Translations under genes and position numbers: made by a program
The notes under the pieces: model-generated
Told to the model about the DNA's origin: nothing
Database searches by the model: none
What the model saw: only the letters and a program-made list of their open reading frames with translations
Assembly (NCBI GenBank): GCA_027489295.1
Contig: JAIYAA010000310.1
Span: 1 to 39,811 of the forward strand
DNA from: Sphingomonadales bacterium
GTDB lineage: Bacteria; Pseudomonadota; Alphaproteobacteria; Sphingomonadales; Sphingomonadaceae
DNA length: 39,811 nucleotides
Direction of reading: 5' to 3'
In this document: piece after piece, positions 39,225 to 39,811 of the stretch
Position numbering within the stretch: the first letter of the stretch is position 1
Layout: each line of letters starts with the position of its first letter

Positions 39225-39420
39225 GGAAGGCATAATATCGGCAATAAGGCGTTCGATTGGCCGCTATCTACATGATTTCAAAACATAAAAATATCATGGC
39301 GGACCCATAATGTTTGTTAATATTGAGCCCCCAAACTCAGCCAATGCATTGAGAACAAACGATTATAATTTTCAGAAAGATTATATCACCCAACCATAAC
39401 GCTGTTATATCGAGGTCAGC
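39225..39420. other. A+T-rich block in a GC-rich phage
   Basis: A run of nearly 200 bp with many AT tracts (for example TTAATATT, TTATAATTTT, TTATATC) in an otherwise strongly GC-rich window. Candidate for duplex opening at a replication origin, or a bendable segment next to the attachment arm. Confidence 0.6.
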
Positions 39421-39591
39421 CGGATTGTTAGGTCGAAAACGGCAGAAAACCGCCGATGTTATGGAAGTTATATCCGTCCCGCGTGCTACTCTCCATCCGG
39501 CCTAAGGGCGACACGCTATCGGCCTTGCTCAAGCACGCCGGCAGCAGTAGCAAGCGAGGCCCCGCTCGATCTGAAATGTCGTTGCTGGTTC

Positions 39592-39613
39592 TGGTATCGC
39601 GCTGGTATCGCAA
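39592..39613 (+). repeat. right arm-type site candidate
   Basis: The same 22 bp as 352-373 (TGGTATCGC twice, 11 bp apart), here 79 nt from the core and not in a gene. In the circular phage both copies would flank the core in the same orientation. Confidence 0.75.
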
Positions 39614-39623
39614 ACAGCCTTAT

Positions 39624-39638
39624 GTTCTCGGCTTGTTC
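39624..39638 (+). promoter_or_regulatory. third GTTC-N7-GTTC motif, in the att arm
   Basis: GTTCTCGGCTTGTTC lies between the right arm repeat and the core. No gene start is close on the plus strand inside the prophage. It could be chance, or LexA could affect recombination here. Confidence 0.35.
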
Positions 39639-39692
39639 GCGGATTTTCTGAGAGGTAACTGGCGGAAATCAGCCATTCTGTTCATGGCAGAA

Positions 39693-39741
39693 TGCAATCG
39701 CACTGCAGAGGTCAGGGGTTCGATTCCCCTCAGCTCCACCA
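39693..39741 (+). repeat. attR: attR core: 49-bp copy of the tRNA 3' part
   Basis: Identical to 232-280. It lacks the tRNA 5' half, so it is a remnant and not a functional tRNA. Confidence 0.95.
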
Positions 39742-39773
39742 GCCGCCCTTTTATCCCATCCTCCGATCGATCG

Positions 39774-39811
39774 TCAGGCCGCCAGCGCCAGCCGTAGCTG
39801 CACGCGCAGGC
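39774..39811 (-). CDS. possible C-terminal end of a host gene (partial)
   Basis: On the minus strand the last bases read ...LRVQLRLALAA then TGA at 39776-39774. The window edge cuts it, so only about 12 codons are visible and no product can be named. The remaining right flank (39742-39773) shows nothing. Confidence 0.3.
   Translation of the reverse strand, partial: LRVQLRLALAA

Larger units (their letters stand above)
38935..39692. other. 758-bp gene-free right end: repeats, palindromes, A+T-rich block
   Basis: No convincing gene. From left to right it holds a 15-bp repeat array (38936-39000), a duplicated repeat-palindrome module (39076-39165), an A+T-rich block (about 39225-39420), the right arm site (39592-39613) and a third GTTC-N7-GTTC (39624-39638). 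By comparison with P2, where cos lies beyond Q, the cos site should lie in or near this stretch. A minus-strand frame (39428-39613) and a 29-codon frame at 39310 have no support. Confidence 0.7.
232..39741. mobile_element. P2-like prophage integrated in a tRNA-Ala gene
   Basis: The element is bounded by a 49-bp perfect direct repeat that copies the tRNA from its anticodon stem to the CCA end. It carries an integrase beside the intact tRNA, a divergent repressor/Cro switch, an early replication operon, and an apparently full set of P2-family head, tail, lysis and packaging genes without visible nonsense or frameshift damage (the E/E' shift is programmed). From one repeat to the other the unit is 39,461 bp, a normal P2-like genome size. 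No insertion sequence or degraded gene was seen, so I infer a probably functional prophage. Induction has not been shown. Confidence 0.95.

Noticed and set aside
39310..39399. 29-codon frame in the A+T-rich block
   Set aside because: Too short, no ribosome site, and composition alone makes open frames likely.
39428..39613. Minus-strand frame of 61 codons starting RYQRDT like the integrase end
   Set aside because: The likeness comes only from the 22-bp arm repeat. The start is TTG and the rest has no gene-like features.

Overview
This window holds what looks like a complete temperate prophage of P2 type (contractile tail, Peduovirus-like gene set), about 39.5 kb, integrated in a tRNA-Ala(CGC) gene of a GC-rich alphaproteobacterium, most likely a sphingomonad. 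The host call rests on base composition, a GapR-family gene, Calx-beta repeats of the kind common in Sphingomonas proteins, and candidate LexA boxes of the alphaproteobacterial form GTTC-N7-GTTC. The element is bounded by a 49-bp direct repeat of the tRNA 3' part (232-280 and 39693-39741). Inside both ends lies a 22-bp direct repeat (352-373, 39592-39613) that is a good candidate for integrase arm-type sites.

Layout. 314-10867 (minus strand) is one early operon of 18 genes, most of them joined by start/stop overlaps. In transcription order it encodes a Cro-like regulator, small proteins, a CII-like regulator, an Ogr/Delta late activator, a primase-helicase, an HTH protein, three tiny membrane proteins, a GapR homologue, a cytosine methyltransferase, an HNH/MT-A70 methyltransferase fusion and, last, the integrase. 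10868-10927 is the switch, with two matching operators 20 bp apart. The repressor (10928-11443, plus) has no visible self-cleavage domain. It is followed by a candidate LexA box and a membrane-protein gene (11692-12222). 12233-34276 (minus) are the late genes: tail (D, U, T, E/E', FII, FI, W, V, H, I, J, S, R), a 1292-residue chimeric spike-like protein, lysis genes (Rz1, Rz, lysozyme, holin) and head genes (X, L, M, N, O). 34438-38276 (plus) carries terminase, portal and a Dam-type methyltransferase. 38340-38934 holds two small divergent genes around a second LexA box. 38935-39692 is a 758-bp gene-free stretch with a 15-bp-spaced repeat array, a duplicated palindrome module that is a cos candidate, an A+T-rich block and the right attachment arm.

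How it works together. The early operon makes the Ogr-like activator. Three near-identical 22-bp palindromes (TTGTAAAA-N6-TTTTACAA) sit exactly at the heads of the late units: between P and O (divergent), before J, and before V. They are the likely Ogr sites. Compared with P2, the V-W pair has moved next to FI, and the promoter boxes moved with the new operon boundaries. Gene E carries a T6G slippery heptamer, giving the E/E' fusion as in P2.

The most interesting hypothesis is regulatory. The CI-type repressor appears uncleavable, while LexA boxes precede a small right-end gene and a membrane-protein gene. This resembles the SOS-driven antirepressor (Tum) logic of coliphage 186, with unrelated-looking parts. 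The second is the chimeric spike gene inserted between lysis and tail-completion genes.
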